Shown: in pieces, positions 15,290-24,128 of the stretch | Position numbering within the stretch: the first letter of the stretch is position 1 | How the letters are laid out: the number at the start of each line of letters is the position of its first letter | Source of the DNA: Phycisphaera sp. | Lineage (GTDB): Bacteria; Planctomycetota; Phycisphaerae; Phycisphaerales; Zrk34 | NCBI GenBank assembly: GCA_016125285.1 | Contig: WGMA01000029.1 | Location: forward strand, 1 to 34,445 | Direction of reading: 5' to 3' | Length of the DNA stretch: 34,445 nt | The notes under the pieces: model-generated | Databases searched by the model: none | What the model saw: only the letters and a program-made list of their open reading frames with translations | What the model was told of the DNA's origin: nothing | Position numbers and translations under genes: made by a program

Positions 15290-16573
15290 ATGGGTCATCG
15301 GATGTGGAAGCGGTTTGTGATTGTCGCTGCGTGCGGCGCGCTGCTGTCGCTGCCGACGCTGCGTGCGTCGGAACACGTGACGATCGCCGAGGCGAGCGCC
15401 GCGTCGAGCGACAAGGCCGCGCCCGACACGACGCCGACCTGGCCCGAGGCGCAGCGGCAGCGCAACGCGGAGATGAAGCGGCGCGTCGACGCGTGGCTGG
15501 CCGACGGCACAGACTCGCGCATGCCGGTGTACGTGGTGTACCTGACGTGCAGCGATCAGGAGCCGTTCGCCGGTTACCGCGAGCGTCAGAACCGCGTGCT
15601 CAGCGAGGTGCAGGAGTGGTTCGCGAAGCAAACCGACGCCGCGGGGTTCGGGCGCGTGACGATGAATCTCGAGCGTGACGCCGATGGGCTGGTCAAGCTG
15701 CACATGGGCAAGCTGCCGTTCGACCTGGCCAGCCGCACGAAGGAGAACAACGGCGAAACGCACCGGGCGTGCGAGTCGATCGCGAAGTCGCTGCTGAGTG
15801 AGGTCGGCGTCGACTTCAACCGCAGCTTCGTGCTGATGCTCACGACGATCCCCGACGACCACGGGGCCGCGCCGTTCTACGGCGTCATCCTGCAGAACCG
15901 CGGCGTCTGCTTCGCGGTCGACGCGCCGTGGGTGGATAGCGCGTACACGCAGACCGACGGGCCGAAGGTGTGGAAGGGCAAGCGCGCGGGCCCGGCGAAC
16001 TCGGCGCTGATCGGCGGGATCGCGCACGAGATGGGGCACGGCCTGGGCCTGCCGCACAGCGACGAGCCCGCGGCGGAGAAGTCGTTCGGCGAGTCGCTCA
16101 TGGCCAGCGGCAACTACTCGTGGCGTGAGGAGGCGCGCGGCAAGGGATGCGGCACCTACCTGCTTGACACCGACGCGATGCTGTTGATCAGCCGCCCGCC
16201 GTTCACCGGCCGCGTGCGCGACTTCGACAAGCAGCCGCGTGCGAAGTTCGAGGACGTGAGGTTCGAGACGCTTGCCGACGGTCGGGTGCGCGTCACGGGT
16301 CGCGTCGCGTCGGACATCCCCGCGTACGCCGTGAAGGTGTACGACGACCCGCCTAACAACGACGACTACAACTCGATCGCGTACGCCGCGCTGCCGGACG
16401 AGAAGACCGGCGCGTTCGAGATCGCCTTCGCGCCGATCAGGTCCGCGGGCGACCACGAACTGCGGCTCGTGGCGTATCACGTCAACGGCCGCTGGACGCA
16501 GAAGCGCACGTCGATAACGGTCGACGGCGACGGCAAGGCCGACGTGACGAATACGTCTATCTACCGCAAGTAA
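15290..16573 (+). CDS. Secreted metzincin-type zinc metalloprotease
   Basis: 427 residues with an N-terminal signal peptide (core F-V-I-V-A-A-C-G-A-L-L-S-L, cleavage near residue 26). The zinc motif H-E-M-G-H-G-L-G-L-P-H (H246, E247, H250, H256) is the extended HExxHxxGxxH of metzincins, and S-L-M-A-S-G-N-Y (Met271) is a plausible Met-turn only 15 residues on. The C-terminal ~110 residues look like a beta-sandwich module (F-E-D-V-R-F-E-T-L-A-D-G-R-V-R-V-T-G-R-V). Exported; likely a peptidase of unknown substrate. The start at 15290 has GGAG about 7 nt upstream. It converges on the serine hydrolase gene with a 7-bp gap. Subfamily (matrixin, M43 or other) not decided. Confidence 0.82.
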   Translation: MGHRMWKRFVIVAACGALLSLPTLRASEHVTIAEASAASSDKAAPDTTPTWPEAQRQRNAEMKRRVDAWLADGTDSRMPVYVVYLTCSDQEPFAGYRERQNRVLSEVQEWFAKQTDAAGFGRVTMNLERDADGLVKLHMGKLPFDLASRTKENNGETHRACESIAKSLLSEVGVDFNRSFVLMLTTIPDDHGAAPFYGVILQNRGVCFAVDAPWVDSAYTQTDGPKVWKGKRAGPANSALIGGIAHEMGHGLGLPHSDEPAAEKSFGESLMASGNYSWREEARGKGCGTYLLDTDAMLLISRPPFTGRVRDFDKQPRAKFEDVRFETLADGRVRVTGRVASDIPAYAVKVYDDPPNNDDYNSIAYAALPDEKTGAFEIAFAPIRSAGDHELRLVAYHVNGRWTQKRTSITVDGDGKADVTNTSIYRK

Positions 16574-16580
16574 GCGATCG

Positions 16581-17840
16581 TCACCGCTTGATCGCGTCGT
16601 AGATCACCGGCTTGAGCAGCCACTCGGTGTCGAAGTTGTACGGCCGGATCTGCTCGAGCGTGACGACGATGAGGTTGCCGTCGCGGGGGCTGACCCAGTA
16701 GTGCGTTGACGCCGCGCCGCCCCAGCCGTACTCGCCGACGTGCGCCGCGGGGTCCCACTCGGTGTCGGCCGTGCGGACGTTGAAGCCGAGGCCGAAGCCG
16801 GTGCCGTAGCGGATCTGCTTGCCGAAGCTGATCGGGAACGCGTCCGGCGGCAGCTGGTCGTGCGTCATCAGCGCGACGGTCTCGGGCTTGAGATAACGCC
16901 GCCCGTTCCACGCGCCGCCGTTGGCGATCATCAGCAGGAAACGCATGTAGTCGCTCGCCGTGCCGACGAGCCCGCCGCCGCCGGACAGCACGGGCGGTTT
17001 CGAGTGATACTTCTCGTTGATGTCCGGCTTGTCGATCGGCTCGAGGCCGTCCTTGCCGCGCGTGTAGCACGCCGCGAACCGGTCGAGCTTGTCGGCGGGC
17101 ACGTAGAAGCCGGTGTCGACCATGCCGAGCGGATCGAACAGACGCTCGTGCAGGAACACGTCGAGCTCCTCGCCGGACGCCTTCTGCACGACGAGGCCGA
17201 GCACGTCGACCGCGTACGAGTAGATCCACCGCTCGCCGGGCTGATAGGCCAGCGGGCACGACGCCAGCCGCGTGACGAAGTCATCGAGGTCGGTCGCTTC
17301 ATCCAGCTTCGCGGCCTTCATGGCCTGGCCGACCGGGTCGTTGCCGCCGTACTCGAATCCCGCGGTGTGACGCATCAGGTCGCGCACGAGGATCGGCCGC
17401 TTCGGCGCGACCAGCCCGTCCTTCGTCCACACCTGCACGCCCGCCAGCGCCGGGATGTACGTCGACACCGGCGCGTCGAGGTCGATCTTGCCCTCGTCGA
17501 CGAGCATCAGCGCCGCGGCGGTGACCGTCGCCTTGGTCATCGAGTACAGCCGCACGATCGTGTCGATCTGCATCGGCTTGCCCGCGGCGATGTCGCTCTG
17601 GCCGAACGCCTTGAGGTAGACGACCTTGCCGTCGCGCGCGATCGCGACGACGCCCCCGGCGAGCTTCGCGTCGGCGACCTGACGGTTCATCAGCGTGCCG
17701 ACCTGCGCGAGCTTCGCCGACGACATGCCGGCCATTTCAGGCGACGCGCACGTCAGCCCGCCGGACGCGGTGGAGCAGCCCCCCGACAACGCGACCGACA
17801 GCATGAGCAGCGTGGCGACGCAACGTGAGGTGTGACGCAT
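16581..17840 (-). CDS. Lipoprotein serine hydrolase, class C beta-lactamase fold
   Basis: 419 residues. A lipoprotein signal ends L-S-G-G-C, so Cys22 is probably lipidated and the protein sits in periplasmic or outer-membrane leaflets. The serine beta-lactamase/DD-peptidase-like fold follows: S-M-T-K (S100, K103) is the catalytic SxxK, Y-S-Y (Tyr207) stands where YxN is usual, and R-H-T-A-G-F and G-G-G-G-L-V-G-T-A-S-D are family landmarks. The Y-S-Y variant and W-G-G-A-A-S near the C terminus fit the EstB/family VIII esterase group better than true AmpC lactamases. Substrate unknown; carboxylesterase or peptidase is likely. The region from 17841 to the deaminase stop holds nothing clear. Confidence 0.9.
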   Translation of the reverse strand: MRHTSRCVATLLMLSVALSGGCSTASGGLTCASPEMAGMSSAKLAQVGTLMNRQVADAKLAGGVVAIARDGKVVYLKAFGQSDIAAGKPMQIDTIVRLYSMTKATVTAAALMLVDEGKIDLDAPVSTYIPALAGVQVWTKDGLVAPKRPILVRDLMRHTAGFEYGGNDPVGQAMKAAKLDEATDLDDFVTRLASCPLAYQPGERWIYSYAVDVLGLVVQKASGEELDVFLHERLFDPLGMVDTGFYVPADKLDRFAACYTRGKDGLEPIDKPDINEKYHSKPPVLSGGGGLVGTASDYMRFLLMIANGGAWNGRRYLKPETVALMTHDQLPPDAFPISFGKQIRYGTGFGLGFNVRTADTEWDPAAHVGEYGWGGAASTHYWVSPRDGNLIVVTLEQIRPYNFDTEWLLKPVIYDAIKR

Positions 17841-17895
17841 GGAAGGATCTCCGTTGAGGGTGGCGTGCGATTTTACGTCGAACGGTGAGGCCTGA

Positions 17896-18339
17896 CTACA
17901 CGCCGATGTCTTCGTTCCAAAGGTCGGCGCGCTCCGCGATGAAGCGCGTCATCAGCTCGATGCATCGCTCGTCCTGCAGCACCACCGCCTCGACGCCGCG
18001 CTCGGCGAACAGGTCCTCGGCGCCCAGGAACGTGCGGTTCTCGCCGATGACGACGCGCGGGACGCGGTACAGCAATGCCGTGCCGGTGCACATGATGCAC
18101 GGGCTGAGCGTCGACACGAGCGTGAGCGTGGGCCAGTCGCGGCGACGGCCGGCGTGGCGGATGCACGCGACCTCGGCGTGAGCGGTCGGGTCCCCGGTCT
18201 GCACACGCAGGTTGTGCCCGCGTGCGACGATCACGCCCTTCGCCACGTCCGCCAGCACGGACCCGATCGGAATGCCGCCCTCCGCGAGCCCGGCCTCGGC
18301 CTCGGCGATCGCTTCCTGCATCAGGTCGTCGTCGGTCAT
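17896..18339 (-). CDS. Cytosine deaminase, Fcy1-like (zinc CDA superfamily)
   Basis: 147 residues of the zinc-dependent cytidine deaminase superfamily. Zinc ligands and catalytic Glu lie in T-A-H-A-E-V (H54, E56) and S-P-C-I-M-C (C81, C84). Beyond these, long stretches track yeast cytosine deaminase Fcy1: E-G-G-I-P-I-G, R-G-H-N-L-R, T-L-S-P-C-I-M-C-T-G, P-R-V-V-I-G-E-N, the D-E-R-C near the end and a C terminus W-N-E-D-I-G against W-F-E-D-I-G in yeast. It probably converts cytosine to uracil for pyrimidine salvage. TadA or guanine deaminase would lack this C-terminal helix pattern. mgsA lies immediately upstream on the same strand, 34 bp away. Confidence 0.85.
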   Translation of the reverse strand: MTDDDLMQEAIAEAEAGLAEGGIPIGSVLADVAKGVIVARGHNLRVQTGDPTAHAEVACIRHAGRRRDWPTLTLVSTLSPCIMCTGTALLYRVPRVVIGENRTFLGAEDLFAERGVEAVVLQDERCIELMTRFIAERADLWNEDIGV

Positions 18340-18373
18340 GTCGTTGTTATAGCACGCGCGGCGGCGGGAGGCA

Positions 18374-18748
18374 TCACGCGCCGGACGACACGGCCTCGAT
18401 GATCAGCTCGGCCGTGGCGAGGTTCGTCGCGACCGGCACGTTGTGCACGTTGCAGACGCGCAGCAGGCCCTGGATGTCGGGGTCGTGCGGGTGGGCCGAG
18501 AGCGGGTCGACGAGGAAGATCACGCCGGCGACCTGCGCGGTGGCGACGAGCGCGGCGATCTGGGCGTCGCCGCCGACCGGGCCGGAGAGCATGCGGCGGA
18601 CGTTGAGCCCGGTGGCCTCGGCGATGCGCGAGCCGGTGGTGCCCGTGGCGATCAGGTCGAGCGGGCGCAGGCGGTCGAGGTGACGCCGGCAGAAATCCAC
18701 CAGCGCGGCCTTCTTTTCGTCGTGAGCGATCAGGGCGATAGTCGACAT
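18374..18748 (-). CDS. mgsA: Methylglyoxal synthase
   Basis: Converts dihydroxyacetone phosphate to methylglyoxal and phosphate, a glycolytic bypass. 124 residues from ATG 18748, slightly short of the usual ~150. Signatures: A-L-I-A-H-D-E-K-K at the N terminus, A-T-G-T-T-G phosphate loop, [11 protein letters not shown] with the catalytic Asp, [14 protein letters not shown] with the catalytic His, and [10 protein letters not shown] at the C terminus. The frame stays open upstream to 18868, but that part is repeat-derived. A compact heptamer repeat stands 34 bp before the start. Confidence 0.94.
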   Translation of the reverse strand: MSTIALIAHDEKKAALVDFCRRHLDRLRPLDLIATGTTGSRIAEATGLNVRRMLSGPVGGDAQIAALVATAQVAGVIFLVDPLSAHPHDPDIQGLLRVCNVHNVPVATNLATAELIIEAVSSGA

Positions 18749-18781
18749 GTGGGGCGTTATACCACGGCGAAACGTCGCGCA

Positions 18782-18824
18782 GGAATTGCAAATTGAAAAT
18801 TGGAGATTGCAAATTGCAAATTCC
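18782..18824. repeat. Compact ATTGCAA heptamer inverted element
   Basis: A 43-bp element from GGAATTGCAAATTG to CAAATTGCAAATTCC. The two ends are reverse complements apart from one base, with a partial unit (GAAAATTGGAG) between them. It lies between the divergent mgsA and DUF255 genes and has the same GGAA...TTCC ends as the 11139-11252 element. Confidence 0.9.
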
Positions 18825-18871
18825 CGCCCGCGATCCCGTAGCATGTGGGTACGAACGAGGACACCCAACCG

Positions 18872-21415
18872 ATGAAGGCTTCATTCATGACACTTGCGAT
18901 CCTGGCAGTCGCGGCGCTCGTCGCGGCGGCGTGGCACATGACGGACAGCGCGGCGATGGCCGCCGAGGGCGAGCACGGCAAGCCGCAGGGCAAGCCCAAT
19001 CACCTCATCCACGAGACCAGCCCGTACCTCCTGCAGCACGCGCACAACCCCGTCGACTGGTACCCGTGGGGCGACGAGGCGTTCGCGAAGGCGAAGAGGG
19101 AGAACAAGCCGATCTTCCTGTCGGTCGGCTACTCGACGTGTCACTGGTGCCACGTGATGGCGCACGAGTCGTTCGAGAACGACGGCGTGGCGAAGATCCT
19201 CAACGAGCACTACGTCTGCATCAAGGTCGACCGCGAGGAGCTGCCGGACATCGACGAGCAGTACATGCTGGCGACGATGGTGTGGTTCCAGATGACCGGT
19301 CAGGGGCGCGGCGGCGGCTGGCCGAACTCCGTGTGGCTGATGCCGGACGGTCGGCCGTGGTACGCCGGGACGTACTTCCCGCGCGAAGATCGCGGCGGGG
19401 CGCCGGGCTTCAAGACGATCCTCACGAAGCTCGCCGAGGCGTGGCGCGATCAGCCGCAGGACATCGACAAGCAGGCGACGGCGTTCGCCGAGGCGCTGAA
19501 GCGCGCCGGGCAGTTCGGGCAGGGGCCCGGCGCGGCGGCGGCGCAGCCGGTGTCGATGCAGGCGTTCAAGCAGGCGGCGAAGTACTTCGAGCAGGGCTAC
19601 GACGAGGCGCGCGGCGGGTTCGGCGGAGCGCCGAAGTTCCCGCCGCACGGCGCGCTGCGTGTGCTCATGCACGACTACGACACCTCCGCGGACCTCGGCA
19701 CGTTCGGCATCATCACGCACACGCTCGACGCGATGGCCGCCGGCGGCGTCTACGACCACGTCGGCGGCGGGTTCCACCGCTACTCGACCGACGCGCGGTG
19801 GCTGCTGCCGCACTTCGAGAAGATGCTCTACGACAACGCCCAACTCATCACCGCCTACACCGAGGGCCACCGCCTGTCCGACACGCCGGACTACGCACGC
19901 GTCGTCGCCGAGACGTTCGCCTGGCTGCAGCGCGAGATGACCGACCCGGCCGGCGGTTTCTACTCGGCGCAGGACGCCGACAGCGAGGGCGAAGAGGGCA
20001 AGTTCTACGTGTGGACGACGCAGGAGGTCGTCGACGTGCTCGGCGCCGACGACGGCGCGCTGTTCGCGAAGGTCTACGGCTTCACCGACGAGGGCAACTT
20101 CGTCGAGGAGGCGACGCGGAAGCGCACGGGCTCGAACATCCCGCACCTCGACAGGCCGATCGACGAGTGGGCGACGGAGCTGAAGGTCGACGCCGGGGAC
20201 CTGCGCAAGCGGCTGACGGCGATGCGTGCGAAGCTGCTGGCGGTGCGGGTCAAGCGTGTCTACCCGCACCTCGACGACAAGGTGCTCGCGTCGTGGAACG
20301 GGCTGATGATCGGCGCGCTGGCGCACGCGGGCAAGCACTTCGACAACGCCGCGTACACCGACGCCGCGGTCAAGGCCGCGGACTTCCTGCTCACGCAGAT
20401 GCGCGAGAAGGACGGCAAGCTGCACCGCACGTGGCGCAAGGGCGAGGCGAAGCTGCCCGGCTACCTCGACGACTACGCTTACGTGATCGACGGCCTGCTC
20501 GAGCTGCACCGCGCGACCGGCACGCAGCGCTGGGCCGACGCGGCGCAGCAGCTGGCCGACGTGATGGTCGCGGATTTCTACGACCTGAAGCACGGCGGGT
20601 TCTACATGACCAGCGCCGCACACGACGAGCTGCTGATCCGCTCGAAGGGCCTGACCGGCGGCGGCAACACGCCGAACGCCAACGGCGTGGCGGCGCAGGC
20701 GCTGATCGACCTGGCGGTGCTCACGCAGGACAAGAAGTACGCGGCGTACGCGGCGGGGACGCTGCACGCGATGGCGCCGACGATCTGGAACAATCCCCAC
20801 GCCGCCGAGTCGCTCGTGATGGCGGTCGCGCGGTTCTTCGAGCTGAACGACAAGCTGCCGTCGCCCGACGCGGCGGTGGCTGCGGCGACGGGCGCGGGCG
20901 AAGGCGCGGCGGGCGGCGACGCCGGCGACAAGCCCGACGTGTCGGTGCGCGTCGAGCCGGTGACCGTGCAGGTCTACCGGTCGCTCGACGCGGTCCAGCC
21001 CGGCGAGACGCTGAACATCGCGGTGCGTTACGTCGTCGACAAGACCTGGCACATCTACGCGCCCGACCCCGGCGGCGAGTTCCTGCTGCCAACGACGATC
21101 ACGCTCGCGGGGCCCGACGGCTGCAAGCTCGGCGAGCTGAAGTGGCCGAAGCCCGAGACGTTCACCGACAAGTCGCTCGGCAAGAAGATCAACGTCTACA
21201 GCGGCACGGCCACCGTGCTCGTGCCCGTGAAGATCCCCGCCGCCGCCAAGCCCGGCGAGATCACGCTGCAGCTGCGCTCACGCACGCAGGCGTGCGACGA
21301 CAGCAAGTGCCTCGCGCCGGAGCAGCACACGCTGGACGTGAAGATCACGATCGCCGCCGCGACGTCCGGCGAGCTGCGACACGCCAAGGTGTTCGAGCCG
21401 CTGGGCGTGAAGTGA
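18872..21415 (+). CDS. DUF255 thioredoxin-like protein fused to DsbD-alpha domain
   Basis: 847 residues from ATG 18872 (GAGGA about 11 nt upstream). A signal or anchor helix lies at about 4-22. Next is the DUF255/YyaL/SSP411 module: [24 protein letters not shown] and the redox motif S-T-C-H-W-C-H-V-M (C90, C93) in a thioredoxin fold, then an (alpha/alpha)6-barrel-like region with [10 protein letters not shown] and Y-D-N-A-Q-L. After an Ala/Gly linker, residues about 690-835 resemble the N-terminal DsbD-alpha domain: V-D-K-T-W-H-I-Y, and a redox pair in [12 protein letters not shown]. In DsbD this domain receives electrons from the membrane segment and passes them to periplasmic partners. The fusion implies exported thiol redox work. 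The enzymatic role of DUF255 is unknown. Confidence 0.9.
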   Translation: MKASFMTLAILAVAALVAAAWHMTDSAAMAAEGEHGKPQGKPNHLIHETSPYLLQHAHNPVDWYPWGDEAFAKAKRENKPIFLSVGYSTCHWCHVMAHESFENDGVAKILNEHYVCIKVDREELPDIDEQYMLATMVWFQMTGQGRGGGWPNSVWLMPDGRPWYAGTYFPREDRGGAPGFKTILTKLAEAWRDQPQDIDKQATAFAEALKRAGQFGQGPGAAAAQPVSMQAFKQAAKYFEQGYDEARGGFGGAPKFPPHGALRVLMHDYDTSADLGTFGIITHTLDAMAAGGVYDHVGGGFHRYSTDARWLLPHFEKMLYDNAQLITAYTEGHRLSDTPDYARVVAETFAWLQREMTDPAGGFYSAQDADSEGEEGKFYVWTTQEVVDVLGADDGALFAKVYGFTDEGNFVEEATRKRTGSNIPHLDRPIDEWATELKVDAGDLRKRLTAMRAKLLAVRVKRVYPHLDDKVLASWNGLMIGALAHAGKHFDNAAYTDAAVKAADFLLTQMREKDGKLHRTWRKGEAKLPGYLDDYAYVIDGLLELHRATGTQRWADAAQQLADVMVADFYDLKHGGFYMTSAAHDELLIRSKGLTGGGNTPNANGVAAQALIDLAVLTQDKKYAAYAAGTLHAMAPTIWNNPHAAESLVMAVARFFELNDKLPSPDAAVAAATGAGEGAAGGDAGDKPDVSVRVEPVTVQVYRSLDAVQPGETLNIAVRYVVDKTWHIYAPDPGGEFLLPTTITLAGPDGCKLGELKWPKPETFTDKSLGKKINVYSGTATVLVPVKIPAAAKPGEITLQLRSRTQACDDSKCLAPEQHTLDVKITIAAATSGELRHAKVFEPLGVK

Positions 21416-21575
21416 CGCGACACGCGTGAGCGGCGTGCGACGACGCGATCGCGCACGCCCGGTGCGTTCGTCCGCAACCGTTCGATTCGCCCGCGCACGC
21501 GCCTACCATGTCGGCGACGACGCCGCGGCGGTGTCGGCTTCACCATCGCAACGACGACGCGACAGGAGTGACGTG

Positions 21576-23504
21576 ATGTTCCGATCGTGCATGGACGTGA
21601 CAGCGATCGCGTTGATCCTCGGCGTGCTGAGCGGCGTGACGACCGCGCACGCCGCGGACCCGGACGCGTCGCTGCCGCCCGTCGACCACATCCTCGACAA
21701 CCTCAAGCCGACGCACCCGCGCCTGCTCGTCGACGCCGGGGCGTTCGACGCGCTCAAGCAGCGTATCGAGACGGACGCCACGTCACGCCGGTGGTACGGG
21801 CAGATCGAGTCGTACGCGAAGTCGCTGATCGAGGAGCCGCCGAGCGATCGCGTGATCCCCGATGGCAAGCGGCTGCTGTCGACGAGCCGCGAGGTGCTGC
21901 GGCGTGTGTACGCGCTGGCGATGGTGTACCGCGTGACGGGCGATCGGCGGTACGTCGACCGCTGCTGGGCGGAGCTCGACGCGGTGTCGAGGTTCAAGGA
22001 CTGGAACCCGTCGCACTTCCTCGACGTCGCGGAGATGACGCACGCGTTCGCGATCGGTTACGACTGGCTGTACGACGCTTGGACCGACGCGCAGCGCAAG
22101 ACGATCCGCGAGGCGATCGTCCGCCAAGGCCTCACGCCGGGCCTCAACAGCTACTCCGGCAAGGAGCATTACGGCTGGTGGACCGACGCGGTGCACAACT
22201 GGAACCAGGTCTGCAACGGCGGGCTGACGCTGGGCGCGCTGGCGGTGGCGGACGAGGAGCCGGACATCGCCCGTCAGATCGTGCACGGCGCGCTGACGTC
22301 CGTGCCGAGGGCGATGCGTGAGTACGCGCCGGACGGCGCGTATCACGAGGGGCCGAGCTACTGGGGCTACGGCACGGAGTACAGCGTGCTGATGATCGCG
22401 GGGCTGGAGTCGGCGCTCGGCACGGATTTCGGCCTGAGCGGCTACGAAGGGTTTTCCAACACGGCGTGGTTCCCGGTGACGATGACCGGGCCAACCGGCC
22501 ACACGTTCAACTTCGCCGACGCGAAGTATCGTCCGCCGGGCCCGGCTTACGCGATGTTCTGGCTGGCGAACCGCTTCAGGCTGCCGGGCGTGACGCGCGT
22601 CGCGGCGGACTACGCCAAGCCGTACCCGCTCGATCTGTTGTGGTATCGGCCGGTGGCGGATGACGCGTCGGCGTCGGCCGCGCCGACGGCGACGTACTGG
22701 CGTGACCTCGAGGCGGTGGCGATGCGGACGTCGTGGGCGGACAAGGACGCGACGTGGGTGGCGTTCAAGGCCGGTTCGCCGGCGCTGAATCACGCGCACG
22801 CCGACGTGGGGTCGTTCGTGCTCGAGGCGTTGGGTCAGCGTTGGGCGGTCGACCTCGGGCCGGACAACTACAACATGCGGGGCTACTTCGACCGCGGCAA
22901 GACACGCTGGACGTACTACCGGTTGCGCGCCGAGTCGCACAACACGCTGGTGATCAACCCGGACGCCGGGCCGGATCAGTCGCCGAGCGGATCGGCCAAG
23001 GTCGTACGCTACGACGTGGACGACGCGGCGTGGCGGTTCGGCGTGATGGACCTGACGCCGGTGTACGCCGGTCGCGCGGTGACGCGTGTGCGGCGCGGGA
23101 TCGCGCTGGCCGGGCCGCGCGTCGTGGTGCGCGACGAGATCGACGTGAAGAGCGGCGGGGCGGTGGATCTGCTGTGGTCGATGCAGACGACGGCGGCGGT
23201 GGCGATCGCCGACGACGGTCGCGGCGCGGTGTTGACGCAGCGCGGCCGGACGCTGGTCGCGACGCTGCTGTCCCCGGCCGACGCGCGGTTCAGCGTGCGC
23301 GCCGCCGAGCCGCTGCCGACGTCGCCGAACCCGCGCGGGCAGGCGGGTAACGGCGTGACGCGCACGCTGACGATCCGGCTGCCGCGGTTCGGCGGCGGGG
23401 CGTTGTCGGTGTTGTTCACGCCGATCGCGCAGGGCGCGGCGGACGCGCCGCCGGTCGCCGCCGAGGTCCGGGCGTCGGCGTCGCGAGCGCTCGCGGACTG
23501 GTAA
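21576..23504 (+). CDS. Secreted heparinase II/III-like polysaccharide lyase
   Basis: 642 residues from ATG 21576, with AGGAG 9 nt upstream and a signal peptide ending T-T-A-H-A-A. The N-terminal alpha-toroid has H-P-R-L-L-V and H-N-W-N-Q-V-C-N-G-G (about residue 206), a typical Asn/Trp substrate-cleft motif, then Y-H-E-G-P-S-Y-W-G-Y-G. The C-terminal heparinase II/III beta-sheet domain carries N-H-A-H-A-D-V-G-S-F-V-L-E-A-L-G-Q-R-W-A-V-D-L-G (about 404-428) and a later R-A-E-S-H-N-T-L. Such enzymes cleave uronic-acid polysaccharides (alginate, heparin, ulvan-like) by beta-elimination; the substrate cannot be read from sequence. Frame extensions to 21426 lack family features. Confidence 0.9.
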   Translation: MFRSCMDVTAIALILGVLSGVTTAHAADPDASLPPVDHILDNLKPTHPRLLVDAGAFDALKQRIETDATSRRWYGQIESYAKSLIEEPPSDRVIPDGKRLLSTSREVLRRVYALAMVYRVTGDRRYVDRCWAELDAVSRFKDWNPSHFLDVAEMTHAFAIGYDWLYDAWTDAQRKTIREAIVRQGLTPGLNSYSGKEHYGWWTDAVHNWNQVCNGGLTLGALAVADEEPDIARQIVHGALTSVPRAMREYAPDGAYHEGPSYWGYGTEYSVLMIAGLESALGTDFGLSGYEGFSNTAWFPVTMTGPTGHTFNFADAKYRPPGPAYAMFWLANRFRLPGVTRVAADYAKPYPLDLLWYRPVADDASASAAPTATYWRDLEAVAMRTSWADKDATWVAFKAGSPALNHAHADVGSFVLEALGQRWAVDLGPDNYNMRGYFDRGKTRWTYYRLRAESHNTLVINPDAGPDQSPSGSAKVVRYDVDDAAWRFGVMDLTPVYAGRAVTRVRRGIALAGPRVVVRDEIDVKSGGAVDLLWSMQTTAAVAIADDGRGAVLTQRGRTLVATLLSPADARFSVRAAEPLPTSPNPRGQAGNGVTRTLTIRLPRFGGGALSVLFTPIAQGAADAPPVAAEVRASASRALADW

Positions 23505-23510
23505 CGCTGG

Positions 23511-23930
23511 TCAGCGCGACCGGCCGGTGTCGATCCAGTGCTCGGCTTCCTCGTAGCTGGTGCAGATGCGCGTGTCGAACGTGATCGCGCCCTCGGACAT
23601 GCTCTCCCACATGCGTCCGAGGCCGTAGGCCAGGTCGTTGGTCATGACGATGGCGCAGCGTCCGTCGCCGATCATCCCGGTGAACCGCATGACGATCTGC
23701 GCGATCTGCCAGATCTCGTCGTGCGTGATGCCGGTGAAGTCGAGGTGGGAGTGGTCGACGAGGAGGTTCGCGCCGTTGACCCACTGCGGGTGTTCGACGA
23801 GGGCGCGCACGAGCCGCTCGAATCCTTCGACCTCGGCGGTGTCGAAGGTCCGCATGACCATCGTCGCCGGGTCTTGGCGGAACTCCAGTTCGTGTCGCAT
23901 ATGGCCTTGTCCCGAAACGTCCTTCGCCAA
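23511..23930 (-). CDS. SpoIIAA/STAS-like small protein
   Basis: 139 residues from ATG 23930 (or 129 from M-R-H-E-L-E-F at 23900, equally plausible). The pattern A-T-M-V-M-R-T-F-D-T-A-E-V-E-G-F, L-L-V-D-H-S-H-L-D-F-T-G-I-T and C-A-I-V-M-T-N-D-L-A-Y-G-L-G-R-M-W-E matches the SpoIIAA-like (STAS-fold) families that occur as free-standing cytosolic proteins. The phosphorylatable Ser/Thr of anti-sigma-antagonists is not obvious. Role unknown. It is convergent with the lyase gene (6-bp gap) and divergent from the receiver-MshEN pair. Confidence 0.72.
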   Translation of the reverse strand: MAKDVSGQGHMRHELEFRQDPATMVMRTFDTAEVEGFERLVRALVEHPQWVNGANLLVDHSHLDFTGITHDEIWQIAQIVMRFTGMIGDGRCAIVMTNDLAYGLGRMWESMSEGAITFDTRICTSYEEAEHWIDTGRSR

Positions 23931-24128
23931 ACCCCAAAACGGCTGTGCCCACTATACGGCGTGGCCCCGCCGCTGTCAGGCGTTGTCGGACGGGGCGGGC
24001 GGCAAGTCGGAAAATCCCCTACATCCCGTGGGGCCGCGTTGGATTAGCATACTGGTGGATGAGGATTGATTCGCGAGGCGCATGTCACACCGATCGCGAA
24101 TCGACGAACGGGAAAGCGGGTGAGGACC

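Noticed and set aside
16581-17840. Annotation as an antibiotic-resistance AmpC beta-lactamase
   Set aside because: The YxN motif is Y-S-Y and the protein is a lipoprotein with EstB-like features, so an esterase or peptidase is more likely.
18749-18868. N-terminal extension of mgsA
   Set aside because: Encoded by the repeat (C-N-L-Q-F-type peptide); the conserved start is [10 protein letters not shown] at 18748.
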